Assembly (NCBI RefSeq): GCF_900113665.1
Contig: NZ_FOQD01000022.1
Location: forward strand, 26,463-90,462
DNA from: Planctomicrobium piriforme
GTDB taxonomy: Bacteria > Planctomycetota > Planctomycetia > Planctomycetales > Planctomycetaceae
DNA: 64,000 nucleotides
Direction: 5' to 3'
Shown here: in pieces, positions 8,202 through 18,718 of the stretch
How the letters are laid out: every line of letters starts with the position of its first letter
How positions within the stretch are numbered: position 1 is the stretch's first letter
Translations under genes and position numbers: made by a program
The notes under the pieces: model-generated
What the model saw: the letters and a program-made list of their open reading frames with translations, nothing else
Told to the model about the DNA's origin: nothing
The model's database searches: none

Positions 8202-11200
8202 CTACGGCAAAAGCTGCCGATGAATAATGAATTTCCGAAAATCAAAGGTCCCGGGCACCGAGTCGCTCGGATCAGAGTCGTAATACGCCTCCTCTAAACG
8301 CGACATGTCGACGACGAGAAACATTCGTCGTCCTGGGAGATCATCTGCTTTGCCGCCAATCTGGACTGTCGAACCCGTGGGCTGATGGGCCTCAAATAAA
8401 TCGTATCCGGCATGGATCACGAAGACATGACTTCGAGTAGTGGTCTGATTGGCTACCTTGGCGAGCAGACGTCTCGCGGTATGGTAGTCTACGGTGAAAT
8501 TGCTCCCCTCAAAATCATCCACGGTTCTGGCGTCGAAGATCCCGAAACCACGCTCATTGAGAGTTGTCCGCACTCCAGGAGCTTCCCGCAGTAGACCGTT
8601 GTCGATTGCGTCGTCTGCCGCGGCAGCCGCAGGATCGACATTCGCTGCCGGACGGAATGGGCTGCTGCCTGGCAGACCGGGGACTGGTATGTTCGAATTC
8701 TGCGTGGCGGACAGGTTGGTCAGTACGGGATCTAACCCGTCTCGTGCGATGAGCAATTGCTGGTGCCACACGCGGTTGACGTTGGGATAATACGGATATG
8801 ACTGAGTTGCCCCCGTGAAGGGTGAGGCATCCAGCACGTCCCAAGTCATTGGGTACGGCGTGGAATTGGCAAAGCGTCCGAATGGGTCGAGATGCACTCG
8901 GTCGTCAATCAGCCCCGCCATGACCGACTCGTGCCGTAGCATGTTGAGATTCAGCTTTCCTGGATCCCTCCGGGATTGTGCAAAGTTCTGTTCACCAAAC
9001 TGATTTTGGTTCGGCTCGGCCGAAATGAAGTTCAGCAGCCGGTACCAGGTGTTCTGATAGTTTGCCGGCGAATTATTGTTGATGTCGCCACCGTTCGTAT
9101 AGTAGTCGGTAGGGGTCGTCGGATAGGTCTGCTGCGGATTGAGGAACCGAATGGCAGCCGTCCAGTGCCCAGTCGCCAGCCCCAGACGCGAGAAGCGCTG
9201 CGGAGTCGACCCGTGAATCTGCAGGTTGTAGGCCGCGGCCGAAGCGAGCGTTGGAGGGCCATAGAGCGGAACCGAAAGGAGATCGATCGGCGAAGCGAAA
9301 TCCCGGTCAAAGTGCGGCTGGAACAGAGTAAATTGCGAAGTCGGCAATGAAGCGTTCTTCTGATGAACCGTCGCCGCTGAGACGTAATACGTCACATCAG
9401 AGGTAGAAAAGGTGTGTTGCTGCGGAGGAGGAGCCGTGCTGCTCGTTTTGCGCCCGTCAAGCGGTTGGCGGCGTTCCATGCTGTTGACGCTGCTGAGCGC
9501 CGTGGCGACGTCTGCCTGACTATCGGTGGCCGGACTGAAAGACTGCCAATCCCCTGTGTCCACGAAGAAACGATCAATTTCGACCCATTCTGTGTCGGCG
9601 CTGAATGCCGCCTGCTGCAGGTTCCGCTTGCGTTGCAGTACAAGATCGAATTGCACCGGCGTCGCCGGAGTCATGCTGCCTCCCGGTTGCACCAAAGTAG
9701 TCGTACCCCCAGCAATCCGCTTTGTGAATGTATAGAAATTCTGGTGCGGATAGGTGGCATCGGACCAGGAAAGGTCGAGGTCTGCCAGCGGTCGAGGAGG
9801 GGCCGAAGAATTTGAGGACACGACGGCAGATGTATTGGCTTTGGGAATAGCGCATTCCAACTCGCTGCCGTTCTGAAAATCGACGTAAAAATCGCTGGGC
9901 ATCGGCACGCCGCCGCCGCCATACTTGGCGCTGCCATCGTGGCAGGAGATATAGAAATTCTCCCCGGGACCGATCGCCCCGCCGGCAGAACGCGGACTGC
10001 CACGGATCTCAACTTCAGCCACCGTATCGGCGGCACTCCCGTTATGCAGCACCCGCACGATTCTCCACGAATCGTCTCGCAAGTTGATCGTGAACGGACT
10101 GCTGTTACGAAGTTCGACATACAGGAATTCGTGATCGGCGTCGTTTTCCTCTTCGACCAGAGTGCGGGCACGGTCGGTGCTATTGCGGGGGACCAGCAGC
10201 ATCAACACTTCGCTGAACGAAAGCGTCTCTCCTTCCACGCCATACACAGTTTCGGTACTGCCGGCTTGCCAGCCATCGGTCAGGTTTGGGTCATAGTCGA
10301 ATCGCGTAATCGTGTTGTCCCGGTCAAGCGCATCGACATAGTTCACCGCGAACTGAGCCATTTCTCGTACGGCGTCAACATAGCCGTCGGAGTCAACGTC
10401 GACAAAACCAAGATTCAGCGGGTTCAAGTTGGTGTAGGAGGGAGTAGTCGTAGTGGGATTAAAGGTCGATCCTCCCCAGGCGGTCGTATAAAGCAAAACA
10501 TAGATGTCCCGAGCCAATCGCTGACGGTCATAGCGCGCCCAGACTTCTTGTGCAAACTTATCGGAACTTGCAGCTGAGAAAGGGCAGGCCGCAAATCCGC
10601 CTGCGGCCGCCGGAATATTCGGTTCCAGATGATTCAGGGCATCACTCGTGTCATAGTAGTTCGTCGTGATCGGTGTCGAGCCGTCGTATGTCGTCAGATG
10701 ATCGTGCTGGACTGGGCGAATGGCGCCGCTGTTGAACAGATAACTGTTTGTGTCGGTGTCTGCCGAGGTGAACGCTGAATGCGGCGTAAGTTCGCGATAA
10801 ATCGGATTTCCCGCCCGATCAAAATTCACCAGCAGTCGATTGATGTTCAGCTTCTGCTGTGGAAGTTTCTGCTGCGAATTGAAATTATTTTTCGCGGGAG
10901 TGGAGTCGAAAGTCAGCCCGGCAGTGTTAGCCACTTCCTGCGCAATAGGGACTGTCAGCAGTCGGCGGATGACAGGACGAAACGGATCAACAATGCTGGT
11001 GGCGGCGGCGGCGTTGTTACTCGAAGAGATCCGTTCGTGCCGGGATGTGATCGAGCCGAAAGACGGAGGAAAGCGTGCCGTCCCGTTGTCTGTGAATTCC
11101 CATTGGCGGTTGAAGCTCGCGGGATAGCACAGTTCCTTGCGATCCCAACTGTCTGTAGTGAACTGTCGACGAATCGCTTCCGCCTGCCGACTGTACTCGA

Positions 11201-13280
11201 AGTTCATCGGGGCGAGATTCCGCAGTCGTGAATGCTGGCTGGCCGAGGCCCAAGAAGTATTGGAAAGGTGCAGTGCCGCCATCTCTCCCGGCTCGAACGG
11301 TCGATCTTTGGCATAATTCCGCTGGCCGGGCTCGATCACAATCTCGTCCGGCTCATCAGTCAATGCGGTACTGTCGGCATTACTCTGCAAAGCTGTAGAA
11401 GATGCTCTCAGTGAATGCACACCCGAATAATTGGCCGACAGTGTTTCATCTGTCTCCTGCCACTTCGGATCGTAGTTGGGCCAGACTGCCGGACTGCCGG
11501 TGGTCGGCGTTCCTCCCAATGACCGTCGCGGTTCGTTGTAAGTGGTGGCATGGGGATATTGCGCCTGGCCGATATAATCAAGAGGATGCACGAACGGCGG
11601 TTGGACGAGCGGGTTGAGATATGTATCGGTTCGAAATCGGCCGCCTCGCTGGTAATCGGAGTCGTCGTCCGTGCTAGTGGTTCCGGCCATTGTGGTGAAA
11701 GCGACCGTCTCGGTGCCGGCTCCTGTACTCCAGCGCCCGAGGTACGGGGAGCCGCCGTAGGGGTCAGTATGCCCTTTCAGAAGCATGGCTAGTTCCATGT
11801 TCGCGGTCGCAGCCATCCTGTTGCGGGCCGAAGCCGTGGTGTAATAGCTCGACGGCGTAAATCCAAAGATCGAGCCATGCACCTTCAGCGCGAGGTCCTG
11901 ATCCGAAGAGGAAAGATAACTGCTATTATTAGGGTCGGAAAACAGGGCATATGTCGGATTGATCTCCGTGGAACTGAGCCCCAGGTTCGACGTGTGAATC
12001 GAACGAATGTTGCCGCTGCTGGTATCGTTTCCATAGGGATGGGAATAGCCATAGCCCGAATCCGGGTAGCTCGAGCCGGCAACTGTGCGATTGAGGTTTA
12101 GATTGCCGTGGGTGTTGACGTTCAGCAACCCATCGGCGTCAACGACTTTGAAATAGAACAGCGGCATTACTTGCCTGCCGCCGGGAAGATCGACGATCGG
12201 GTGATCCAAATCCATATAAATGGAATCGCGGATCCCATCTCCATCGGCATCCGCATCAAACTCCAGCGTGCGGGATGTGCTGCCAACTGAAGGGGGAGAC
12301 GAAAGGATTCCGCATTCATTCGAATTGCCGTCGTTGTCGACATCGACATTGAAAGGAAATGCTGCAAGTACCCGGCTTTGGTCGCCGCTCTTGGCAGCCT
12401 GAGCTGTCACCAGAAACCGACGATTCGCGTTATCCCCTGCAGTCAGCGAGCCAGCCGCTACATAAGCATGAGATTGATGTGGGCGCAGCACCATGGCTGC
12501 GTAATTGGAATCCGTGTAGAGATTATTAAACCCGTTTTGCGAGCCTCGCATCCCGGGGAGATACTGAGGACGGAAGTAGGATGGAATTGTTACGCCAGAA
12601 GCCGAGTCTTCATAAGAAAGAAACAGTGAATTGACATCCGGATACGTGTAACCGGCGTCCGGGGAAAACTGAAAACTGGTGTTCGAGGTGTAGTCCGTTC
12701 CCCCATTCGCTCTGAGCGAAAAGTTCATCAGCAGCAGTTCAGCCTGCGTTGCCGCCGAATAGCTGTTGTTGCCGAGGTAATCGAACCAGAACGTCTTGCT
12801 CATGGTTGTCGGAGCAGTCGTAATATCGACATGGCCGTCTTTATTTGCGTCGTTTGAAGTTCGCCATGTACTCGTGATCAAAGACGGATCAATTCGCACC
12901 GAAATCCCGTTCCCGTTATACGGAATCAGATCTGTCGGCGTGCCGTCGGCGTTCATTGTGCCGATGACATGCGAGAGCATCGACCAGCGGCTTCCGTAGA
13001 GTGCGCTGTTCTGGCGGCTGCTCTCAGTGTGAGAAATCACCTGCTGCAACCCAAAATCGAAGATCGGATCCGGGTCGACTTCGAGCGGGTCGGTGTTGCC
13101 GTAGAATTCGGCGGTGGCGCGTTCCTGGCTGGTCCAGCTGTAGAAGAACAGACCGAGGAACAGCAACGTGGTCATCAGCGAGACGACCACGATGATCACC
13201 GCACCCCCGCCCCGACCCGTCGGGCAGGCGGCTGCCTGCACGCGGATTTCATTTCGAAGTGAGCGCTGGTTTCGCATCAT
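8202..13280 (-). CDS. Giant GspK-like minor pseudopilin (general secretion/type IV pilus-like)
   Basis: About 1,692 residues from ATG 13280; the frame extends 32 codons to a TTG at 13376 that overlaps the preceding gene. One N-terminal membrane segment (AVIIVVVSLMTTLLFLGLFF) follows a Gly-rich positively charged leader, as in PilX/GspK proteins. A DADADGDGIRDS calcium-loop-like run and VVDADGLLNVNTHGN near residue 390 resemble the GspK region that ends in I/LNVN. Classical GspK has about 330 residues, so this is roughly five times larger, the extra being low-complexity Ser/Thr/Asn/Pro-rich extracytoplasmic sequence. It is the last gene of a minus-strand pseudopilin operon, 85 nt after the GspJ-like gene. 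Function is inferred: capping or cargo interaction at the pseudopilus tip. Confidence 0.75.
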   Translation of the reverse strand: MMRNQRSLRNEIRVQAAACPTGRGGGAVIIVVVSLMTTLLFLGLFFYSWTSQERATAEFYGNTDPLEVDPDPIFDFGLQQVISHTESSRQNSALYGSRWSMLSHVIGTMNADGTPTDLIPYNGNGISVRIDPSLITSTWRTSNDANKDGHVDITTAPTTMSKTFWFDYLGNNSYSAATQAELLLMNFSLRANGGTDYTSNTSFQFSPDAGYTYPDVNSLFLSYEDSASGVTIPSYFRPQYLPGMRGSQNGFNNLYTDSNYAAMVLRPHQSHAYVAAGSLTAGDNANRRFLVTAQAAKSGDQSRVLAAFPFNVDVDNDGNSNECGILSSPPSVGSTSRTLEFDADADGDGIRDSIYMDLDHPIVDLPGGRQVMPLFYFKVVDADGLLNVNTHGNLNLNRTVAGSSYPDSGYGYSHPYGNDTSSGNIRSIHTSNLGLSSTEINPTYALFSDPNNSSYLSSSDQDLALKVHGSIFGFTPSSYYTTASARNRMAATANMELAMLLKGHTDPYGGSPYLGRWSTGAGTETVAFTTMAGTTSTDDDSDYQRGGRFRTDTYLNPLVQPPFVHPLDYIGQAQYPHATTYNEPRRSLGGTPTTGSPAVWPNYDPKWQETDETLSANYSGVHSLRASSTALQSNADSTALTDEPDEIVIEPGQRNYAKDRPFEPGEMAALHLSNTSWASASQHSRLRNLAPMNFEYSRQAEAIRRQFTTDSWDRKELCYPASFNRQWEFTDNGTARFPPSFGSITSRHERISSSNNAAAATSIVDPFRPVIRRLLTVPIAQEVANTAGLTFDSTPAKNNFNSQQKLPQQKLNINRLLVNFDRAGNPIYRELTPHSAFTSADTDTNSYLFNSGAIRPVQHDHLTTYDGSTPITTNYYDTSDALNHLEPNIPAAAGGFAACPFSAASSDKFAQEVWARYDRQRLARDIYVLLYTTAWGGSTFNPTTTTPSYTNLNPLNLGFVDVDSDGYVDAVREMAQFAVNYVDALDRDNTITRFDYDPNLTDGWQAGSTETVYGVEGETLSFSEVLMLLVPRNSTDRARTLVEEENDADHEFLYVELRNSSPFTINLRDDSWRIVRVLHNGSAADTVAEVEIRGSPRSAGGAIGPGENFYISCHDGSAKYGGGGVPMPSDFYVDFQNGSELECAIPKANTSAVVSSNSSAPPRPLADLDLSWSDATYPHQNFYTFTKRIAGGTTTLVQPGGSMTPATPVQFDLVLQRKRNLQQAAFSADTEWVEIDRFFVDTGDWQSFSPATDSQADVATALSSVNSMERRQPLDGRKTSSTAPPPQQHTFSTSDVTYYVSAATVHQKNASLPTSQFTLFQPHFDRDFASPIDLLSVPLYGPPTLASAAAYNLQIHGSTPQRFSRLGLATGHWTAAIRFLNPQQTYPTTPTDYYTNGGDINNNSPANYQNTWYRLLNFISAEPNQNQFGEQNFAQSRRDPGKLNLNMLRHESVMAGLIDDRVHLDPFGRFANSTPYPMTWDVLDASPFTGATQSYPYYPNVNRVWHQQLLIARDGLDPVLTNLSATQNSNIPVPGLPGSSPFRPAANVDPAAAAADDAIDNGLLREAPGVRTTLNERGFGIFDARTVDDFEGSNFTVDYHTARRLLAKVANQTTTRSHVFVIHAGYDLFEAHQPTGSTVQIGGKADDLPGRRMFLVVDMSRLEEAYYDSDPSDSVPGTFDFRKFIIHRQLLP

Positions 13281-13365
13281 GATCGATCTCGTTTGCGTCG
13301 CCCGCAAGCTGATAAGGCTATGTTCGAGCCGGCGTGAATCGTCGGCGGAAATTGACTGAAGAAAA

Positions 13366-15108
13366 CTATTCAACAAACGAATGCACGAGCGTCACCTGCC
13401 GCGACAGGTTGCTGGAAACATCGCGATAACGGACGGTAATTCGAATCGCCTTGAGCCCAACCCGATTGTCAACGCACTGCCACCGGGCAGTGCCATCTTG
13501 CACAATGACCCCTGGCATAGGCGGAAATTCGGGCGGCTTACTGCCCTTAGTGCCGGCCGAAATCACTTGATAAGCCAGACTGTAGTTCTGATACGTTGTC
13601 GCAGACCGGACGTATGTCATTGAAGGAACAGCGAGAGTAGTTCCAGTCGTAAGCGACGAACCCAATCCGGACCAGTTTGCTGAAAACGACCCTGTTGCTG
13701 TAACAAGAGGCCGAAATGGTGCTTGATAAGGGGATGCGCCAACATTCAGGTCGGAGGTCATGGCTGGATGCCAAGTGTCGTAGATGTTGCTTAGGCCGCC
13801 TGCCGACTTGTAGTCGGCATTTTGACTGTTGAGATATGTCACCGCGGCGACAGGCGATGAAGCGCCGATGCTGACAAAACCGTTCGCTCCGGGATCGAGA
13901 ACTTCGATGTTGAAAGCCTCAACATTGGTCAGCAGGATGTCTTCACCAATGCGGTTGGTGTTTGTCTGATATTGATCAATTGTGCCGATCGGGGACGTAG
14001 TGTCGGTTAGATCCGTCCGGGTATAAGGGTTATTAGTCGGGGTTTGTCCCGGCCAGAGGAAGCCGCCCGTGCCTGTCGAAGATGTTTCTTCGGCCGTAAA
14101 ACGCCCGAAGAAGGCTGAGTTTGAATCGAATTCAACGGGAATCCCCGTATTCGGATTAAACCCGTACCTGGTGTAGCTCTGAGCTATCGGAGAGTTTGTA
14201 CGACCGAGGTGATTGTCGAGCGAATCGACGCTGTGAAACAAAAGATAAGTCCCGCTGCCGTCGGACTGGCGCGATGCGGCATAGTCGAAGTCGTTGTAGA
14301 AATCGCCCGAGTAGCTTCGTACGGTATTATTTCCGGACATAAACGAAGTTGGCGTGCCGTAGACACGAATCGGTCCATTCGTAGACGCTGACGAGTACGT
14401 TGGCTGGACGTCAAACGAAGGGCTCGCCGGGAGTGGATCTCTCAGCAGCATGACGCGTCGGCAAAGGTTTCCGTTTCTGAGGAAGTAGCTGATCTCCGCA
14501 GCGCGCGATTGGCCTTGGCCATTCGCGATTCCGTCATCCATGTCCGGCTCGTTGTTACCGTTGGTACTTAACGAAGACGCCTTACCGACGTACGGGCGTT
14601 GTTGGTTGTTCGTCGGGGCGTCGCCCCGCTGGCCGGAGCGGATCATCGTGGTGAACTGAAGGACGTCGTCCCAGTCGATTGCCGGGTCGTTCTCTGAGAA
14701 GTAGAAGTACCCGCGCTGATTGGCAGGGTCGATGATGGGCTCGTCGCCGGCTGCGAGGGGGACAATGCCCTGCACGGTACCATACGGCCAGGCGGGCTGA
14801 CGGTAGGTCATGTTCTGCAGATCGCCCCGAAGTACGCCACTCAGGTTGCGGGCCTTTTGATCGTTGTTCGCCATGCCGCGTTGCTCGGTCATCGTGCCGA
14901 TGGCAGAGCCGAAGATCTGGGCGAACAGCAGCATGATGAGCACGACCAGCCCGGTCGAAACCAGCATTTCGACGAGCGTGAAGCCGGAGGAGGCTTGAGC
15001 GACAGGCGCTGAGAGTTGAGGACGACGGGTACGAACAACGAAAAAACGCTCCTGCCCGGCGTGGCCGAGAGGTCGCTGCGAATCAAATTGTCCGCGGGCA
15101 GGTTTCAT
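13366..15108 (-). CDS. GspJ/PilW-like prepilin-type protein
   Basis: 580 residues. A prepilin signal, SGFTLVEMLVSTGLVVLIMLLFAQIFG, lies after an unusually long leader of about 40 residues. The following NNDQKARNLSGVLRGDLQNMTYRQP resembles GspJ, where the segment after the helix begins the pseudopilin globular domain. The C-terminus ends with VGLKAIRITVRYRDVSSNLSRQVTLVHSF, a strand pattern typical of GspJ/PilW C-termini. It is longer than classical GspJ (about 200 residues). The start ATG overlaps the stop of the preceding GspI/PilV-like gene by 4 nt (ATGA), implying translational coupling. Assignment to GspJ rather than PilW is an inference from gene order. Confidence 0.8.
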   Translation of the reverse strand: MKPARGQFDSQRPLGHAGQERFFVVRTRRPQLSAPVAQASSGFTLVEMLVSTGLVVLIMLLFAQIFGSAIGTMTEQRGMANNDQKARNLSGVLRGDLQNMTYRQPAWPYGTVQGIVPLAAGDEPIIDPANQRGYFYFSENDPAIDWDDVLQFTTMIRSGQRGDAPTNNQQRPYVGKASSLSTNGNNEPDMDDGIANGQGQSRAAEISYFLRNGNLCRRVMLLRDPLPASPSFDVQPTYSSASTNGPIRVYGTPTSFMSGNNTVRSYSGDFYNDFDYAASRQSDGSGTYLLFHSVDSLDNHLGRTNSPIAQSYTRYGFNPNTGIPVEFDSNSAFFGRFTAEETSSTGTGGFLWPGQTPTNNPYTRTDLTDTTSPIGTIDQYQTNTNRIGEDILLTNVEAFNIEVLDPGANGFVSIGASSPVAAVTYLNSQNADYKSAGGLSNIYDTWHPAMTSDLNVGASPYQAPFRPLVTATGSFSANWSGLGSSLTTGTTLAVPSMTYVRSATTYQNYSLAYQVISAGTKGSKPPEFPPMPGVIVQDGTARWQCVDNRVGLKAIRITVRYRDVSSNLSRQVTLVHSFVE

Positions 15109-16454
15109 AGTTCGATATCAAAGACTTTGATGATGCCTGGCATCAGGATGGCATGGCCAACCAAAGATGCGTTGTTCGTCTCGGGAGTTTGCGTCTGAAT
15201 GGATCTCGTTGCTGTAATGTCGTAAACAGTGCTACCCATCACAGTGCTTGGCGCTCCAATTGCCGCAATTTGATACCAATCGCAATTCGTTGCATCGAAG
15301 ATATAATTCCCTTCCTGCAGCAACGGTGGCGGCTCGCTAGAGCCAACAGCAATGCGTATTTGGTCATTAGACAAGGCACCAGCGACCGCTGAACTAGCAG
15401 TGAACCCGGTTCCGCCGGTCCCATTGCTCGCAAAATTGGCGTCGTAGACCTCTTCGTCAGAGTAATTGTACGCCCTGTTGAATCGGATCACCGCGGACAC
15501 TTTGGGGGCTCGCCCAAAAGGCTGGCGACTGACAGTCAGAAAGTAGGAATATCGCGGCGCAAACGTCTCAATTCGCAATGGACCATTCATGGTGGTAGGG
15601 ACTTGCGTGGCAACCTGAAACGTCGATCCGGCAGTAATAGGAGAATATAAGTATGCGACTTGCGAACGAGTGCCATTAAGATTCGAGAAAATCACTCTTG
15701 CCTGCGACGAATTGGCAGGCACATTTGGCAGTGCCATTCCCGTAGGGAACGTCACTTCTGTTCTCGGTGAATAAGTCGTTGGGTCAATACTGGCAGGGAT
15801 GCCCTCGAATGCCGCTGTCCAACTGTCCTGAAGGGTAAATACGGGTATCGCGTTGAGAAATGTATTGTAGCCGCCGTCTGATCTCGCTAGCCCCGAAGTC
15901 CAGGCGGTAACCCCGTTGAACCCAAATCGGTTGTACGCTGTGATGTCAAAATACCGCCCTAACGGGTCGACAACATAGTTTTCGACCGCAACCGGCGACC
16001 ACCTTGTCACGGCACCATCATTTGTCGTCCCTGAGATTTGCCAAGACGGCTCTGATGCCGCCGAAGTCCCTGCCGTTGTGCAATAGTAAAGCAGGAAGGG
16101 AGAAGGAAGGCATGATCCGGGCTTGGCCGTCGGCGTGACAACATCATTCGCACTGTAGGATGTGTTCGCTGCCCATTGGCCGCGATCAGTTCCGCTGCTT
16201 GGAACCGGGATCTTTAGGATCTGCGGGTTCGTCCGAAGCATTTCAACGACGTTCTCTTCCAGCAGCTTTCCGTTCGTGAGCTGTGTGGCCTTGATCGAAC
16301 TGAGAATCGCAACCGGGAAGAGTGAGAACACCGACACGATGCCAACGCTCATGATGAGCAGCGACATGAGCACTTCGACCAGTGTCGCGCCGCTTCGAGC
16401 GATTGCTACATTTCGTATCGCAAGTTGAGAGTAATGGGCAGGCTGGCGGATCAT
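15105..16454 (-). CDS. PilV/GspI-like prepilin-type protein
   Basis: 449 residues. The prepilin signal is SGATLVEVLMSLLIMSVGIVSVFSLFP, with the PilV/GspI-type spacing in which the helix is followed by SIKATQLTNGKLLEENVVEMLR; classical GspI has ATQLA...EN..E in the same place. The globular part is longer than in proteobacterial homologues (about 120-180 residues). The gene overlaps both neighbours by ATGA, so it belongs to a translationally coupled set of minor pseudopilins. The protein would be inserted in the inner membrane, processed by a prepilin peptidase and assembled in the pseudopilus tip complex. Confidence 0.8.
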   Translation of the reverse strand: MIRQPAHYSQLAIRNVAIARSGATLVEVLMSLLIMSVGIVSVFSLFPVAILSSIKATQLTNGKLLEENVVEMLRTNPQILKIPVPSSGTDRGQWAANTSYSANDVVTPTAKPGSCLPSPFLLYYCTTAGTSAASEPSWQISGTTNDGAVTRWSPVAVENYVVDPLGRYFDITAYNRFGFNGVTAWTSGLARSDGGYNTFLNAIPVFTLQDSWTAAFEGIPASIDPTTYSPRTEVTFPTGMALPNVPANSSQARVIFSNLNGTRSQVAYLYSPITAGSTFQVATQVPTTMNGPLRIETFAPRYSYFLTVSRQPFGRAPKVSAVIRFNRAYNYSDEEVYDANFASNGTGGTGFTASSAVAGALSNDQIRIAVGSSEPPPLLQEGNYIFDATNCDWYQIAAIGAPSTVMGSTVYDITATRSIQTQTPETNNASLVGHAILMPGIIKVFDIEL

Positions 16455-17602
16455 TTCGCCTCCTTGCCGCGAATGACGAAGGAATAGGGATTGTTCGCCA
16501 GATCGTTATTGGGACTGGCGTTGTTCGAATTTGAGGCCGGGTTGATCTCCGAGATCAGAATGCCGCCGGTGTTTGCGAAGAGCGCGACCGCTCTTTGCCC
16601 ATGTTCGGGGTCTGCCGCCAGCAGATAGCCCTGGGCGTAGGTTGTTCCTGAAACAGAGGAGAAATCGCCAGATGTGCCTAGCGTTCGGAATTGGTCGCGA
16701 ATCAACAAGACATCGGCGATGTTGGCGACGGGCAGACAAATAATGCCTGTCGTCGCAACGGCCCCAATGGGCGTCCCTCGGGGGGAGAACAGGATGTCCA
16801 TCGCGGAAGAATATCCCACGGAAAAGGTGAACGAACCCGTAGGAACCTTGTCTGCCTCGGGTGGCATGCCGGATGTGTCGAGCAGACCGTTGCGGTTCGT
16901 ATCTTCAACGGCACGCCATGAGAAAGGTAGCTTTGCGCCGTCGAGGTCGATACAGGTATTTCGTGGAAGCAAGATCGGTTCGGCACCCGGCAAAATCGTC
17001 GGCATCAGTTCGAGTCGGAACGTCAGGTTGGTTGCCGGAACGGCTATGTACGAGCTGGAAGAATTGTCCCAATTGCAGGGCGCATACTGACCAGCAAGCG
17101 TGACAGTCGGTGGCGTTGCAGAGGCATTGTACCCTGTGATCGTGAACCATTTGCCTGAATCTTTGGGGATCTCAATCCGCAAGCCTGTCGACAACAGTCC
17201 GCGCTGATCGAGTCTGCTCCATATCGTAGGAGTGCTCGTATCGTTATTGGAGAAAGTCCATTGATTTGCACTCCAGGAAAGGTTGCCGTTCCCTTCGTCG
17301 TAGCCGGGAGAGCCAACATAGATCAAACTCGTGGCAATTCGTGCATCGTTAGGATCGACAATCAATCGCAGACCACGAATCTGCCCTGATTTTACCGCTC
17401 TGGAACGGGCACCTTCGATGGCGTTACGAAGCGTGCCGGTGCCGGCGCTGATGCGGTCGGATTCGTTGCCGCGAAACGCACTGACCGTGAGGGTCGCGAG
17501 TAAAACAAAAATCGCCATTGCAACGAGAAGTTCGACCAGCGTGAAGGCTGGTGGCGCTGCTCTGCGTTCTCTAAGGTCAGATTGTGGTAGGTAACGCTTC
17601 AT
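16451..17602 (-). CDS. GspH/FimT-like prepilin-type protein
   Basis: 383 residues. The prepilin signal (PAFTLVELLVAMAIFVLLATLTV) is followed by NAIEGARSRAVKSGQIRGLRLIVD, close to the GspH/FimT consensus L...ARSeAv..g..V.l. A Pro-rich short leader precedes it. The body is longer than in classical GspH (about 170 residues), as in many planctomycete pseudopilins. The stop overlaps the start of the downstream gene by 4 nt, and the gene begins 21 nt after the stop of the next upstream pilin gene. Role: minor pseudopilin of the tip complex, inferred from family and operon. Confidence 0.83.
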   Translation of the reverse strand: MKRYLPQSDLRERRAAPPAFTLVELLVAMAIFVLLATLTVSAFRGNESDRISAGTGTLRNAIEGARSRAVKSGQIRGLRLIVDPNDARIATSLIYVGSPGYDEGNGNLSWSANQWTFSNNDTSTPTIWSRLDQRGLLSTGLRIEIPKDSGKWFTITGYNASATPPTVTLAGQYAPCNWDNSSSSYIAVPATNLTFRLELMPTILPGAEPILLPRNTCIDLDGAKLPFSWRAVEDTNRNGLLDTSGMPPEADKVPTGSFTFSVGYSSAMDILFSPRGTPIGAVATTGIICLPVANIADVLLIRDQFRTLGTSGDFSSVSGTTYAQGYLLAADPEHGQRAVALFANTGGILISEINPASNSNNASPNNDLANNPYSFVIRGKEAK

Positions 17603-17623
17603 GATTGCGGGAGCTGCGGCTAA

Positions 17624-18715
17624 TTATTGCTGTCGATTCGTAATGTTGTCATTGACTTCCGCTGGTACCGTTACGGTGCATAAATTCTGGCCTCCGGACG
17701 ACGATGTTGGATCTCCGAGGCCAAAAGCTTCGTCGGGTCCGCCCGAGGCAAGGAGAGGCGTCCAGTAAGTATTGGGAGTGTGGTAATTTGCCTCGGTGAA
17801 TGGCAAGGCAGTCACGCTAGTCGGGCTCCCCCCTGCAATTTGAACAGTGAACGTCGAACCCCCATACAGGGACAAAGTGGCGACTCCAGTTGGATCATCA
17901 GGATCCTGGTTGAGCGTGTTAGAGAGAGTTGATGAATAAACCAGAGTTGTGCCCGCAAAAGATGGCAAGGAAGAAATCAGGACAGAAGCTTGCTGACGAT
18001 CAGTAGCAGCGATGTCAGCGGGGGTGTTACTCGGCGCTCCCCCAGTCCGGACGAGTCGAGTTGGCCACCGGTAAAATCTCAATGGGCGTTCCCATGCATC
18101 AACAAATTCTGGCAGTTGATCATTATCCGTATCTTTGATGTGCCTTGGGTTGATCGACTCGACAGGCAATGTTGGGATATTGAACGACTTACCATTGTTA
18201 GTGACCCTGATTCGCGAACCTTTAGTCAGCGCATAGTACAAAACCTCTGAACACTCTGTTTCGGCGAGGTGGTTGGTCGTCGATGAGGTTGGCGGACCCG
18301 ATGGCGTTTCGGCCTGCCAGAGTGCGTATATCGGAGAATTGTCAGAAGCAGTAGAAGTGTCTAGATCGAGCCCTCCCAAGTCTTTCACTGACTGAGGTAA
18401 TGCCTGGCGATAGAGATTTTTGCGAAGGATAAGGCTGGCATTTGCCTGGCTGAGTCCAGATGCATTGGCAAACCGAGTAGCCTCGCTCGTTAAATCCAGG
18501 CGATTGATGGCATCAATTCGCTGTTGAATCACCTCGTTAATCTGGGCAATCGTTACCCTTGTGGCGCTGACCTTCGCACTCTCCAGTGATGGCCCGATCG
18601 CCATGACCAGCAAGGTGACCAGAAGAGCCATAATGCCAATCACGACCAGCACTTCAATCAATGTGAAGGCAGAACGGCGAGCCGAATGTTGTGGTTTTGA
18701 TCGCATCGGAATCAC
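17624..18715 (-). CDS. Prepilin-type N-terminal cleavage/methylation domain protein
   Basis: 363 residues. The leader MIPMRSKPQHSARRSA is followed by the pilin helix FTLIEVLVVIGIMALLVTLLVMAIGP, with the conserved Glu at +5. The segment after it (ATRVTIAQINEVIQQRIDAI) is an amphipathic alpha-helix as in GspG-type major pseudopilins, but no calcium-site or Cys pair is obvious, so the exact class is uncertain. It begins 3 nt after the preceding pilin gene, clearly co-transcribed. Length is two to three times that of classical major pseudopilins. Confidence 0.8.
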   Translation of the reverse strand: MIPMRSKPQHSARRSAFTLIEVLVVIGIMALLVTLLVMAIGPSLESAKVSATRVTIAQINEVIQQRIDAINRLDLTSEATRFANASGLSQANASLILRKNLYRQALPQSVKDLGGLDLDTSTASDNSPIYALWQAETPSGPPTSSTTNHLAETECSEVLYYALTKGSRIRVTNNGKSFNIPTLPVESINPRHIKDTDNDQLPEFVDAWERPLRFYRWPTRLVRTGGAPSNTPADIAATDRQQASVLISSLPSFAGTTLVYSSTLSNTLNQDPDDPTGVATLSLYGGSTFTVQIAGGSPTSVTALPFTEANYHTPNTYWTPLLASGGPDEAFGLGDPTSSSGGQNLCTVTVPAEVNDNITNRQQ

Positions 18716-18718
18716 GGG